Source: a virus
DNA length: 36,357 nt
IMG/VR virus record: IMGVR_UViG_3300031728_000002
Location: 1-36,357 of that record
Reading direction: 5' to 3' (one strand)
Positions 8,522 through 16,484 of this stretch are shown one piece after another; position 1 is the first letter of the stretch; every line of letters starts with the position of its first letter. A program made the position numbers and the translations under genes. A model generated the notes under the pieces. It did no database searches. It saw only the letters and a program-made list of their open reading frames with translations, and was not told the DNA's origin.

Positions 8522-8537
8522 GCGAACTCGAGTTCGC
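8522..8537. promoter_or_regulatory. 16-bp palindrome GCGAACTCGAGTTCGC, copy 2
   Basis: This is a perfect inverted repeat lying wholly between the stop at 8514 and the ribosome binding site AAGAGG, which begins at the next base (8538). The gene start is at 8549. The outer base pair is G/C instead of A/T as in other copies, so the pairing is kept while the base changes. That is the kind of covariation expected for a protein-binding dyad or an RNA stem. Confidence 0.85.
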
Positions 8538-8548
8538 AAGAGGATTAA

Positions 8549-9247
8549 ATGACAGTAATAGGCACTTTGGATGTTAGGGATTTTGATTTGGGGTGTATGC
8601 TTACCATTGGTGCTGAAATTGTATATTATTCTATTGACGGTGATTTTAGAGCGCAATATGTAGTTGATGTTGATGGTGTAAATACAGATATAGATAGGTT
8701 TCAAAACAATGTTCCTGCTTTTTTTGATTCTCCTGAAGATGCCTATCAAGATTATATTCTTCCATGTTTTGTGTTTAAATCTAACAGTATGAATGATGCT
8801 TTTAATAGGCAACCATATGCTGGTACTGTTGGGCGTGCTCCTTCTAAGGATGCGATTCCAATATATGGAGATAATGGTATCATAATAGGTTATAATAAAT
8901 ATGAAGAGCAGATTAGGCCAGACCCATATGATATAGGTTTTGACCTTATGATTTATGCACGAAGGAAACAAGAATTAAATAGAATGGTATCTCATGTAAT
9001 GAAAAAGATGAGACCGCCATACTTTAATTTTAAAGTTGTTGACAGTTTGGGAGATGTGAGAGAATATGATGCAGGAGATATGTCATATTCTAACGCATCA
9101 GAATTGGCTGATATTGCTGACAGAATTGCTGCTTGGACGTTGTCTTTTACTGTGCGTGGTGAAATTGACACATTTGATGGGATTTGTTCTCCATCTATGA
9201 CAGATCCTTATTCTAGCGTTCAAACGGGCGTTGAAATGGAGAATTGA
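8549..9247 (+). CDS. Putative neck protein / tail terminator
   Basis: 232 residues, behind AAGAGGATTAA. The C-terminal half has the mixed alpha/beta pattern of tail terminator proteins: DIGFDLMIYARRKQELNRMV, then HVMKKMRPPYF, then a beta hairpin ending in WTLSFTVRGEIDTFDG. A motif of the form '(F)xLxIxARxKxELN' followed by a closing beta strand fits T4 gp15-like or related neck proteins. It precedes a small conserved protein and the sheath gene, where the terminator or sheath stabiliser is often encoded. The assignment is by pattern and synteny. The palindrome upstream might control its expression. Confidence 0.5.
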   Translation: MTVIGTLDVRDFDLGCMLTIGAEIVYYSIDGDFRAQYVVDVDGVNTDIDRFQNNVPAFFDSPEDAYQDYILPCFVFKSNSMNDAFNRQPYAGTVGRAPSKDAIPIYGDNGIIIGYNKYEEQIRPDPYDIGFDLMIYARRKQELNRMVSHVMKKMRPPYFNFKVVDSLGDVREYDAGDMSYSNASELADIADRIAAWTLSFTVRGEIDTFDGICSPSMTDPYSSVQTGVEMEN

Positions 9248-9248
9248 T

Positions 9249-9707
9249 ATGTCTTGGTATTATTATTCAGGAAGAGTTGTTAGGCCTGTTATGGTTGAGA
9301 AAGGACGATCTGTTTCTGTTAGACCTAATACAAAGGTTGAAATTATAGATGAATCTACGATTGAATTTAAATCGCTTTGTAGAAGAGGTTTTTTTCGTAG
9401 GACGAGTAGACCAAAAGATTTAAATGTAGATAAAAAGAATATTTCTGATAAAACATTTAAAGATGTTATTAAGAAATCAAAGATGGCAAAGCTTATTGCT
9501 GAAAAAGGTGTTACAATAGCTATGGATGTTCCTCCAGTATCGAAAGTTAAAGTTGAATTAACTGAAGGTGAAATGGAGAATATTTCATTGGATGAAATGA
9601 GTGAAGAGAAGAAAGTTGATATAGGTGATTTTTTAGATGTTGACCAGGATGAAGCGTTGCCGAATATTGAAATAAAAAAAGAAGAAAAAAAGAAGAAACG
9701 CCGTTAG
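9249..9707 (+). CDS. Conserved small protein preceding the tail sheath
   Basis: 152 residues from ATG 9249 behind GGAGAATTGAT; an in-frame TTG at 9231 would overlap the previous gene and is less likely. The N-terminus MSWYYYSGRVVRPVMVEKG looks like a small beta-barrel seen in phage proteins encoded next to the sheath. The middle is basic (RRGFFRRTSRPKD), and the C-terminus is highly charged, ending in a run of Lys/Arg. The basic tail could bind nucleic acid or acidic partners. No enzymatic motif is visible. It sits 26 bases before the sheath gene. Confidence 0.5.
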   Translation: MSWYYYSGRVVRPVMVEKGRSVSVRPNTKVEIIDESTIEFKSLCRRGFFRRTSRPKDLNVDKKNISDKTFKDVIKKSKMAKLIAEKGVTIAMDVPPVSKVKVELTEGEMENISLDEMSEEKKVDIGDFLDVDQDEALPNIEIKKEEKKKKRR

Positions 9708-9733
9708 GTCGGCTTGGCAACATGGAGTAAAAA

Positions 9734-12529
9734 ATGACTGATTACACATATCCTGGGGTATATATTCAAGAGGTTCCTAGTGGTCCTGGTCCGATTACTG
9801 GTGTTTCAACATCTAATTTGGGTCTTATTGGTTTTTCTACCAAAGGTCCAGTTAATGAACCAATTATATCGACAAGTTTTCAGGAATTTTCGAACAGATT
9901 TGGAAGCTTTACAGAGAAGGGTTTATCTGCTCATGAAGCGTTTGCTTTTTTCTCTAATGGTGGACAAGTTTTGTATTTTGTTAGGGTTGTGGCTAGTGAT
10001 GCTGCAACAGCTTATTGGGATTTTGCTGCAACAGTATCAAGTGAAAATGTATCAAATACTGCTGAAGGAACAGGGATTTATGATTTGGAATTAGATCATT
10101 CCCCGGTTGTTCCTGCTACGTTGACATTGACGTTTACAAATTCTGGTACACCAGCAAATCAAAACGTATTTGTTGCTGATGCTAGTGGTGTGTTAACGTT
10201 AGATACAACAGCATCGGGTGGTTCAGCTGATGGTGGTACTGGTTCTGTTGATATGGAAACAGGGGAGATTCATGTAGAATTGACTACACCTGGTCAATTT
10301 ACAGGAAGTACTGATTATATTGTAGCTGAATATAATTATACGATATTCAGGTTTAGAATGGCATGGCCAGGATTGGCTGGGAATTATTTTAGAGTAAGGA
10401 TAATTCCAGGAAGTGATGACTATCTTGTTCAGGCTGAAGCTAGGTGGACAAGATTTACAGTAATCGTTGAAGAAGATGTAAATTATGATGCAACAAATCG
10501 TTCATGGTCAATTGTTGAGACATGGGCAGATCTTGTATTTGATGATTCAGAGGATCCAAATTTTGTTGCTACAGTAATAAATGCTGATGGTGCTGGGTCT
10601 GATTATATCGAAGTAGTTGATTATGGAAACGGAATGAATCCTGCAGCGCTTGCAGGAACACAAATTACGTCTGAGGATATTTCTGATACTCAATTACCAC
10701 AAGGCAGCACTTCTACTCCTCCTGTTGCATATGACGGAACAACAAAGGCTTGGGAATATACATTGGCAAATGCTCCATTTCAGAAGACTTTGAATATGGA
10801 TTTTCAGATGGCTGATGGCTTAGTATCTTTTACTGGTGCAGCCACAGCGGATAATGTAGTTCTTACAGATTCTGGAGCAAATTTTACTGGTGGTGGGGCA
10901 GCAGATAATTTAGCTGGTAAGATTGTTGTAAATATATCAAAAGGAGCTTCTGCTGTTATTACAGCTAATACGGCTACAACAATTACAGGTGTTTTAACAG
11001 GTGGGGCTGTAACATGGTTAATTGGTGATTTATATGCTGTTATTGAGGCATCAACAAAGATAGGGATAGGTACTGCTGATGCTGGTGGTGAAGAATCTGT
11101 AATATCACCTGGTAATGCATCAAATCCGGTTCAGATTGTTCCTGGTTCTGTTGTAATGGAATTGACTATTGCTGGTCCTGCAACTATTCATGTTATAGAT
11201 GATGGTTCAGGTAATTTATGGGATGGTGTATCAGGTAAATTAGCTACTATTAATTATACGACTGGTCAAATTACTGGTGCAAGTCCTACAACTGATGATT
11301 TGATTACAATACAGGAAGTAGCGGCATGGTCAACTGCTGTTACTGTTGTTGGATCAGAAATAAAGTTTGGTTGTATATATGCAGTTCCAATTGCATTGGA
11401 GGATGATGCAGATGGGAATATGGTAATGTCAGATACCCAAGCAACTGGGTATCCTGTTAAGTTTTCGCTTAATCTTGTTTCTGGTGTAAATACTGTTAAT
11501 TATACAACTGGTGTTGTTGATTTAACATGGAAAATTGAGGGTAATCCAGTTGCAGGTCCAGCAGGAGTATATTCTGAAACAGCTGATTATTATACAAATC
11601 CAGATGATGAGATAGCAACGGTATTAACAGGAGGGTCTGATGGGTCTTCTGTTTCTAGTGATGATGTTGTAGGTGCAGATTTGGCAGTTGACCAGGAAGG
11701 CATATATGCTTTTGGAAAAGTAAATGCCTTGATGCAACTTGTAGCTGCTGATTTTCAGACAGATACAAATGTTGCTGATGCACTTATTACATATGCTGAA
11801 TTGGTGAAGGATAAATTTGTTATTTTGACGGTTCCTCATGGTCTTAGTTATCAAGAGGCTGTTAATTGGAAGAAATTTCAACTTAACAAATATACTTCAT
11901 ATGCTGCTTTGTATTATCCGCATATCAAGATTAAGGACCCTGTGAGTGGAGTAAATCAGGATATTCCTGTTGGTGGACATGTAGCTGGGGTTTACGCAAG
12001 GACTGATACTATAAGAAATGTTGGTGAAGCTCCTGCTGGTACCGAAAAGGGTGTTTTGAATTGGTCAACTGGTCTTGAAGTTGAGTTGACTGATACACAG
12101 GTTGGTATTATATATCCAGAAAAGATAAATGCTTTAGTAGCATGGGCTAATACTGGACGTGTTGTATGGGGTGCTAGAACATTAGATATTTCTGGAGGTG
12201 AATGGCCATATATTCAGATGCGTAGGCTTTTCATGTTTGTTGAAAAATCAGTGTTTAATAGTACTCATTTGCATGTATTTAAAAACAATGGTTCTTCATT
12301 ATGGAGTGCAATAAGAACTCAGGTCGTTTCTTTCTTGTTAGGTTTGCACCAATCAGGATATTTTGCTGGAAATAGTCCAGATGAGTCATTCTTTGTGATT
12401 TGTGACCGGTCAAATAATCCTCAGAATACAGTGGACCAAGGTATCGTGTTTTGTGATGTAGGAATTGCACCTAATAAGCCAGCGGAATTCATAGTGTTCA
12501 GATTTCAGCAAAAGGCACTAACTAGTTAA
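9734..12529 (+). CDS. Contractile tail sheath protein
   Basis: 931 residues, behind GGAGTAAAAA. The N-terminus carries the hallmark of sheath proteins, YTYPGVYIQEVPSGPGPI followed by GLIGFSTKGPVNEP. The C-terminal third has the conserved core FVILTVPHGLSYQEAVNWKK, INALVAWANTGRVVWGARTL, WPYIQMRRLFMFVEKS and a last strand with FRFQQKA. It polymerises around the tail tube and contracts on infection. It is long for the family (T4 gp18 is 659 residues); the extra length is a beta-rich insertion, roughly residues 95-640, that should form surface domains on the sheath. This is one of the most certain assignments in the window and shows that the phage has a contractile tail. Confidence 0.95.
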   Translation: MTDYTYPGVYIQEVPSGPGPITGVSTSNLGLIGFSTKGPVNEPIISTSFQEFSNRFGSFTEKGLSAHEAFAFFSNGGQVLYFVRVVASDAATAYWDFAATVSSENVSNTAEGTGIYDLELDHSPVVPATLTLTFTNSGTPANQNVFVADASGVLTLDTTASGGSADGGTGSVDMETGEIHVELTTPGQFTGSTDYIVAEYNYTIFRFRMAWPGLAGNYFRVRIIPGSDDYLVQAEARWTRFTVIVEEDVNYDATNRSWSIVETWADLVFDDSEDPNFVATVINADGAGSDYIEVVDYGNGMNPAALAGTQITSEDISDTQLPQGSTSTPPVAYDGTTKAWEYTLANAPFQKTLNMDFQMADGLVSFTGAATADNVVLTDSGANFTGGGAADNLAGKIVVNISKGASAVITANTATTITGVLTGGAVTWLIGDLYAVIEASTKIGIGTADAGGEESVISPGNASNPVQIVPGSVVMELTIAGPATIHVIDDGSGNLWDGVSGKLATINYTTGQITGASPTTDDLITIQEVAAWSTAVTVVGSEIKFGCIYAVPIALEDDADGNMVMSDTQATGYPVKFSLNLVSGVNTVNYTTGVVDLTWKIEGNPVAGPAGVYSETADYYTNPDDEIATVLTGGSDGSSVSSDDVVGADLAVDQEGIYAFGKVNALMQLVAADFQTDTNVADALITYAELVKDKFVILTVPHGLSYQEAVNWKKFQLNKYTSYAALYYPHIKIKDPVSGVNQDIPVGGHVAGVYARTDTIRNVGEAPAGTEKGVLNWSTGLEVELTDTQVGIIYPEKINALVAWANTGRVVWGARTLDISGGEWPYIQMRRLFMFVEKSVFNSTHLHVFKNNGSSLWSAIRTQVVSFLLGLHQSGYFAGNSPDESFFVICDRSNNPQNTVDQGIVFCDVGIAPNKPAEFIVFRFQQKALTS

Positions 12530-12541
12530 TAGGGGTTTAAA

Positions 12542-13270
12542 ATGGCTCTAATAAAGGTAATTCCAAATGTGCTCATTCATGAGTTTTTGATTGGAGCTTC
12601 TTTATCAGGTGTTGCTCCAGTCAATGTAGAATATTCATTTGATTATGATAATGAAGCTAGTGGACCATTTGTAGTTGGTGACGCATTATCTTGGACTGGT
12701 GGAACAGGTCTTTTAGCAGATTTAGTAGATAATGGTACTACGGGAAGTATGACTATTGTATTGATAAGTGGAGTTGTACCAACTGATGGTTTGACTATTA
12801 CAGGGGCACCGTCTGGTGCTACTTGTGATGTTGATGGTGTTGTAACATTAGTAGGTGATTGTGATTCTAATGAGACTATAAAGAGAGGGCGTTATAGAAG
12901 ATATTGTAATTTGGCAGATGGTGGATTGATAGATATTGAAGAGTCTGTTGCAATAAATGGTTTCAGAGTAAAAGATGTTTTGATTAGTGCACCTGGTATT
13001 ACTGCGGTTATTTTTTATGTTGTTGATAGGGATTCGAATGCTGTATGTGCTGGTAGTGCAACTGTTACAACAGGGAATGGTTTTAATGAATGGATAGAAC
13101 CTGGTTTACTTGTTGCTCCAGGATGTAAATTTAAAGTAGTTGGCACAGGTACATTAACTGATGCTGGAAGAATAATGTTTATTCTTGATAATGGATGGGG
13201 AGCAAGTGTATTTGATTTTGCACCATCGATAGGCAGGGAAAGTCGGCCTCCTGGTATGGATAGGCCATAA
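12542..13270 (+). CDS. Beta-rich structural protein between sheath and tube
   Basis: 242 residues, behind AGGGGTTTAAA. It is Gly/Val/Thr-rich and probably all beta. Residues ~35-80 (GDALSWTGGTGLLADLVDNG and GSMTIVLISGVVPTDGLTIT) resemble the G-x-TSGAxG type repeat of the protein at 1736-4207. Residues 110-240 look like a second beta-sandwich. It lies between sheath and tube genes and is therefore probably a virion component, perhaps a decoration or a neck/tail accessory protein. No catalytic motif is seen and I do not recognise a named family. Confidence 0.5.
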   Translation: MALIKVIPNVLIHEFLIGASLSGVAPVNVEYSFDYDNEASGPFVVGDALSWTGGTGLLADLVDNGTTGSMTIVLISGVVPTDGLTITGAPSGATCDVDGVVTLVGDCDSNETIKRGRYRRYCNLADGGLIDIEESVAINGFRVKDVLISAPGITAVIFYVVDRDSNAVCAGSATVTTGNGFNEWIEPGLLVAPGCKFKVVGTGTLTDAGRIMFILDNGWGASVFDFAPSIGRESRPPGMDRP

Positions 13271-13282
13271 GGAGTTAATGAA

Positions 13283-13810
13283 ATGCGAGCAGCAAATACA
13301 GATTTCATGCAAGGTTTTAGATATCATGTTGTGGCAAATAATGGGGAGGGTGATCCACTTCAACCATCAGTTCAATCTGATCGTGATGGTCATGATACAA
13401 ATGGTCAAGCTGGTTTTCAATCGGTTACAATTCCAGAAATTTCGGTGGAAGCAGCTGAATATAGAGAAGGTATTTTTAAATGGACAGAAAAAGTTCCTGG
13501 TCCACCTACTGTATCAGAATTGACTATGATGAGAGGTATTACAAAGCGTGATACTACATTTTATGATATGGTAATGGCATCTGTTGAAGGTGCGGAATAT
13601 CGAGCAGATGTAATAATATATCATTATCAGAGATCTGAGATGGATTTAGCTACATCAGCTACAGTTGGTGATGATATTCGTAGGATTGAGTGTGGAGAAT
13701 GTTTTGCTATTCGTGCTAAACCAAATGGAGATTTGGATTCTACGGCTGGAGATGTTTCTTTAGGTGAAGTAGATCTTGCAGTGGAAAAATTTGTAGTGAA
13801 ATATTCTTAA
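13283..13810 (+). CDS. Tail tube protein (T4 gp19-like)
   Basis: 175 residues, from an ATG 9 bases behind AGGAGTTAATGAA. The pattern is that of T4 gp19-type tube proteins: an N-terminal beta strand (FRYHVVANNG), the element QSVTIPEISVEAAEYREG (family form 'VSG-x-E-x-EYREG'), then ITKRDTTFYDMVMASVEG, then a closing beta hairpin LGEVDLAVEKFVVKYS. Tube subunits stack as hexameric rings inside the sheath around the tape measure. It lies 753 bases after the sheath stop, which is usual order. The assignment is firm at the family level. Confidence 0.8.
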   Translation: MRAANTDFMQGFRYHVVANNGEGDPLQPSVQSDRDGHDTNGQAGFQSVTIPEISVEAAEYREGIFKWTEKVPGPPTVSELTMMRGITKRDTTFYDMVMASVEGAEYRADVIIYHYQRSEMDLATSATVGDDIRRIECGECFAIRAKPNGDLDSTAGDVSLGEVDLAVEKFVVKYS

Positions 13811-13831
13811 TATTTTTATGAAGGTGCATAA

Positions 13832-14389
13832 ATGGCAAGAAATCGTTTATTGGATTTTATGCAAACTCATAAATTTTGGCTATTCGATGTAGTTCCAAGT
13901 TTGTCGCCTCCTTTTTGGGTTTTAGGGACACCCTTTTTAGGTTTTTCGAGTATTACAGCACCACAATATACTGCTGAAGTTGATAATATAAAACAGATCA
14001 ATTCTATGTTTCGGAAATATGCTTATTCTGGAGGACAAGTTGATCCAATAGTATTAACAAGAGGTGTTCGTGGTTTTGATGATACTATGTGGGAATGGAT
14101 GTATAGGGCAATAACTGGTCTAGAGGTTACAAATAGACATTTGTTATTGCTTCATTTTACGAATATTAGATTATCTGATAGTCCTTTTCCAAATGTGGCT
14201 GAAGGATTTCAATTTCCGATGACTGCTGGAATTTTTCTTCCTGGTAAAGCATGGCTTCTTTGGAATTCTATTCCAATACGGTATAAAGCTGGATCAGATT
14301 TTGATGGCAAAAGTGGTGAAGTTAGTTTGGCTGAATTAGAGGTCCAGCCAGAAGCTATAACAGAATTTACATTGTTAGATCCTGTATGA
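13832..14389 (+). CDS. Second tail tube-like protein (gp19 family paralogue)
   Basis: 185 residues, behind GAAGGTGCATAA. It has the same fold signature as the upstream tube protein, in another arrangement: INSMFRKYAYSGGQVDPIVLTRG, then FDDTMWEWMYRAITG, then a C-terminal beta hairpin with GEVSLAELEVQPEAITEFTLL. Tube-like paralogues in contractile systems can form the tube initiator or the terminal ring at the baseplate (as T4 gp54/gp48 or PVC tube variants do). Which of the two genes encodes the bulk tube cannot be told from sequence alone. The tandem arrangement supports duplication and specialisation. Confidence 0.65.
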   Translation: MARNRLLDFMQTHKFWLFDVVPSLSPPFWVLGTPFLGFSSITAPQYTAEVDNIKQINSMFRKYAYSGGQVDPIVLTRGVRGFDDTMWEWMYRAITGLEVTNRHLLLLHFTNIRLSDSPFPNVAEGFQFPMTAGIFLPGKAWLLWNSIPIRYKAGSDFDGKSGEVSLAELEVQPEAITEFTLLDPV

Positions 14390-14402
14390 TAATTTATAGA
14401 TA

Positions 14403-14882
14403 ATGGAATTTCAATATACTTCAACAATGACGAGGAGAGAACTTGCTGTAAAACTAATGAATGTTTTACGTGAAGGGTTTAATAAAAGATTCACAAAGAG
14501 AGCTTTTATTTCTCCTGTTCCAAGATCTTTTCCTGGTGGTCATGTAATGGTTATGTTGTCTCCGTTATATAATAAAAAAGGTGAAAATGTTGGTGAAATA
14601 AGGATTTATATCTATGTTTCAGAAGATGAAAATATACCAATTCTTATAAGATCAGAATGGACAAGAAATGCATTTGGTTTTTGGTATAGATACGATAATA
14701 GATTATTTGATAAAGATAATGTAATAGTTGATTTATATTCAAAAATAAGAGACATTTCAAAATGGTTTTCTGTTACAGCAGATGGGACAGTTAAAGTTTC
14801 GTCAATGAATCGTATGTTTAGAAAAATAAAGAAAACATCTGCTCGTGACAAAGCAGTCAGAGTTGGAATGGTAATGGGATAA
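14403..14882 (+). CDS. Hypothetical tail-module protein
   Basis: 159 residues. It starts with MEFQYTSTMTRRELAVKLMN, followed by an alpha/beta part with VGEIRIYIYVSEDENIPILI, an aromatic segment NAFGFWYRYDNR and a basic C-terminus. It starts 13 bases after the tube-paralogue stop without a strong ribosome binding site. It has no TM or signal segment and no recognised family. Its position among tube, chaperone and tape measure genes suggests a tail assembly role, but this is context only. Confidence 0.5.
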   Translation: MEFQYTSTMTRRELAVKLMNVLREGFNKRFTKRAFISPVPRSFPGGHVMVMLSPLYNKKGENVGEIRIYIYVSEDENIPILIRSEWTRNAFGFWYRYDNRLFDKDNVIVDLYSKIRDISKWFSVTADGTVKVSSMNRMFRKIKKTSARDKAVRVGMVMG

Positions 14883-14894
14883 GGAATTGGTAAA

Positions 14895-15218
14895 ATGAGG
14901 AATAGATTATCTGATTTTATTATTGATAAGCCGGTTAAAGAGGAACATGTATTATCTTACAAAGGTAAACGTCTTTTTAGGGCATTAAAATCCTTGGGAG
15001 AGCGTTCCATCAAAGGACGTGATGTTGATAAATATATTTTTGAAGTTGTATATAAAAATGGTGTAGAAACATTAAGAATGCTTATCGAAGGTAGACATGC
15101 TTTATCTATTAGTAATCAGATAGCAAAAGGACTTTCAAATATGGACGAACTCGAGTTCGTTGATGTTGTGAAAACAAAGAATGGTGCGAAGATTGTACTT
15201 CGTTCTATTGGAGAGTAG
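14895..15218 (+). CDS. Hypothetical protein containing palindrome copy 3 in its coding sequence
   Basis: 107 residues, behind AAGGAATTGGTAAA. It is mixed alpha/beta and basic (KGKRLFRALKSLGERSIKGR), with a C-terminal beta hairpin (VDVVKTKNGAKIVLRSI). No family is recognised. Codons ~84-89 (DELEFV) lie in the 16-bp palindrome ACGAACTCGAGTTCGT at 15145-15160, identical to intergenic copies. The DNA motif thus seems to be kept inside a coding region. It lies about 70 bases before the next start. Confidence 0.5.
   Translation: MRNRLSDFIIDKPVKEEHVLSYKGKRLFRALKSLGERSIKGRDVDKYIFEVVYKNGVETLRMLIEGRHALSISNQIAKGLSNMDELEFVDVVKTKNGAKIVLRSIGE
15145..15160. promoter_or_regulatory. 16-bp palindrome ACGAACTCGAGTTCGT, copy 3 (intragenic)
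   Basis: This is identical to copies 1 and 4, but lies in the coding sequence of the gene at 14895-15218 and 67 bases before the next start codon at 15228. It is the only copy not directly in front of a ribosome binding site, so a strict ribosome-site-linked RNA function would not explain it. A DNA-binding site would be less restricted. Confidence 0.8.
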
Positions 15219-15227
15219 GAGAGTAAA

Positions 15228-15638
15228 ATGGGAAAATTAAAGGTATATTCTGATAGTATAGATGAGTTACTGGTTAATAGGGTTGATGCTGATGTAATTA
15301 GTGAATCATCTGAGTTAGGTAATGATGATGAAAAGATTGATGAGGCTTGGAAGATTGAAGACTATATGTCTAATTTCGTTTCGGTAAAAGCTTTGGTTGC
15401 GTTGTCATTGTCGATAGTAAAGCGAATGAAAGGAAGTGCTCTTTCTAAATTTCAAGGAAAATTATCTGATATTGATAATGAGATGGAAAAAGAAATAGAC
15501 AGAATGGATAGCAAAAAAGAGATGGAATTTAATAAATTATATATGAAAAAGATAAAAGGTGTTAAGGCTAAAATATTAGAAGAATTTGGTGGCGATTTTT
15601 TGAAAGAAATTGAAGAAGATAAAAGGGAAAAAGAATGA
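15228..15638 (+). CDS. Coiled-coil protein, possible tail assembly factor
   Basis: 136 residues, behind GGAGAGTAAA. It is acidic at the N-terminus and helical afterwards (SVKALVALSLSIVKRMKGSA), with a long charged coiled coil from residue 80 (DIDNEMEKEIDRMDSKKEME). Its last four bases overlap the next ATG (ATGA). Small helical proteins of this kind between the tube and tape measure genes are commonly tail assembly chaperones, yet the better chaperone candidate is at 17572. The function is not established. Confidence 0.5.
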   Translation: MGKLKVYSDSIDELLVNRVDADVISESSELGNDDEKIDEAWKIEDYMSNFVSVKALVALSLSIVKRMKGSALSKFQGKLSDIDNEMEKEIDRMDSKKEMEFNKLYMKKIKGVKAKILEEFGGDFLKEIEEDKREKE

Positions 15639-15937
15639 CAATATCTTCTGGTAATATTGCTGGTGTGATAAAACCTATTGGAATGTTAAAATTACCATGG
15701 TGTCCATGTAGTGGTAGAATTTGTAAAATTGAAGAAATTCAAGTTAATAAAAAGAAGAAGAGAAAGATTAGTGTGTATGAGATATTGAATATTGATGGTC
15801 ATACTATGCTTGAAGAAGCAAGAGAAAAACGTCATATTGTGAACGGTAAACGTGGAATATGGCGCACAATAAGAGGAAGGCATTATTTTTTTCCAGATGA
15901 TAAATCAGGTGTTATTCCTCCAATTAAGGGTAAATAA
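15635..15937 (+). CDS. Small basic protein with GIWRTIRGR motif
   Basis: 100 residues, ATGA-overlapped with the previous gene. It has a cysteine pair (CPCSGRIC), a lysine-rich middle (VNKKKKRKISVYEILNIDG) and the terminal motif GKRGIWRTIRGRHYFFPDD. That motif closely resembles the short beta element (W-R-T-I-x-G-R-x-x-F/I) found at the C-terminus of MuF/SPP1-gp7-type minor head proteins and of various phage accessory proteins. Here it forms a small stand-alone protein. Its TAA overlaps the next ATG. The function is unknown. Confidence 0.5.
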   Translation: MTISSGNIAGVIKPIGMLKLPWCPCSGRICKIEEIQVNKKKKRKISVYEILNIDGHTMLEEAREKRHIVNGKRGIWRTIRGRHYFFPDDKSGVIPPIKGK

Positions 15938-16146
15938 TGACTATTATGAAGGATATTATAGAGTCTAGTGGTTCAGAAATTATGGAAGGTCTTTCATATG
16001 GTGCTGCTGAGAAGTTAGCAGACAATATGATAAAAAATCCTAGAAGTGTAGCTATGTTGGATAGATATGGTGTTGAGGCATCTGAGGATATTACTAGACT
16101 GAAAGATGCTTTAGTTAAATTTTTAATAAATTATTTTAAGAGATAA
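15937..16146 (+). CDS. Small helical hypothetical protein
   Basis: 69 residues starting at TAATG, sharing one base with the previous stop. It is mostly helical (SEIMEGLSYGAAEKLADNMI, then ITRLKDALVKFLINYFKR), with an amphipathic C-terminal helix and no TM segment of full length. No known family. It is followed by an 11-base spacer and a perfect parS-like palindrome before the next gene. Confidence 0.5.
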   Translation: MTIMKDIIESSGSEIMEGLSYGAAEKLADNMIKNPRSVAMLDRYGVEASEDITRLKDALVKFLINYFKR

Positions 16147-16157
16147 TAAAAAATTGA

Positions 16158-16173
16158 TGTTTCACGTGAAACA
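16158..16173. promoter_or_regulatory. parS: parS-like site TGTTTCACGTGAAACA
   Basis: This is a perfect 16-bp palindrome that matches the bacterial chromosomal parS consensus (TGTTNCACGTGAAACA, the ParB/Spo0J binding site) at every position. It lies between the stop at 16146 and the ribosome binding site GAGAGG (16174-16179) of the next gene. No ParA or ParB gene is in the window. A chance exact match in 36 kb is about 1 in 100,000 for equal base use. Whether ParB binds here is inference. Confidence 0.85.
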
Positions 16174-16188
16174 GAGAGGATGTGTAAG

Positions 16189-16479
16189 ATGTGTAAAAAG
16201 AAGACTGTAAATGTTGTGAATTCTGATGATTTGAGGAAGAAAGTTTCTGATGTTGAGATATTTGGTAATCCAGATACTTTTCAGTTAATTTGTAAGGCAA
16301 GTTCCAAAAATGAAGGATGGATGAAGTCAACAAAGGCTATGGAGATTCCCGGAAGAGGATGTATAATACAAGTTTCTACACAGCAAGGTGATAATGTTGC
16401 AGAAGCTATTTGTTTTGTTCCAGATGTTGTTATTTTAGTTGATGATGAAAGTGGAAATAAAAAGATAGTAAAAAGATAA
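16189..16479 (+). CDS. Hypothetical protein downstream of parS-like site
   Basis: 96 residues from ATG 16189. An in-frame ATG at 16180 (MCKMC) abuts the GAGAGG site directly, so the second ATG, 9 bases away, is preferred. After a short lysine/asparagine region the chain is a beta-rich fold (DTFQLICKASSKNEGWMKST, then RGCIIQVSTQQGDNVAEAIC, then DVVILVDDES). It has no membrane segment or recognised family. It is the last + strand gene before the opposite-strand cassette and ends 10 bases before the convergent receiver-protein gene. Confidence 0.5.
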   Translation: MCKKKTVNVVNSDDLRKKVSDVEIFGNPDTFQLICKASSKNEGWMKSTKAMEIPGRGCIIQVSTQQGDNVAEAICFVPDVVILVDDESGNKKIVKR

Positions 16480-16484
16480 TAATT

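Noticed and set aside
9700-9713. GCCG-TTAGGT-CGGC hairpin before the sheath gene
   Set aside because: The stem is only 4 bp and has no U-run, too weak to call a terminator or attenuator.
11624-11881. Open frame on the minus strand opposite the sheath gene, and similar ones opposite other structural genes
   Set aside because: They lack ribosome sites, have unusual amino-acid composition (Ile/Asn/Ser/Cys-rich from antisense AT-rich codons) and lie inside confident + strand genes.
13278-13523. 81-residue + strand frame overlapping the tube gene
   Set aside because: It is out of frame with the recognised tube protein and has no protein-like pattern.
14463-14478. Second parS-like sequence TGTTTTACGTGAAGGG
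   Set aside because: Only 12 of 16 positions match and the palindrome is broken on one arm, so it does not reach the standard set by the exact site at 16158.
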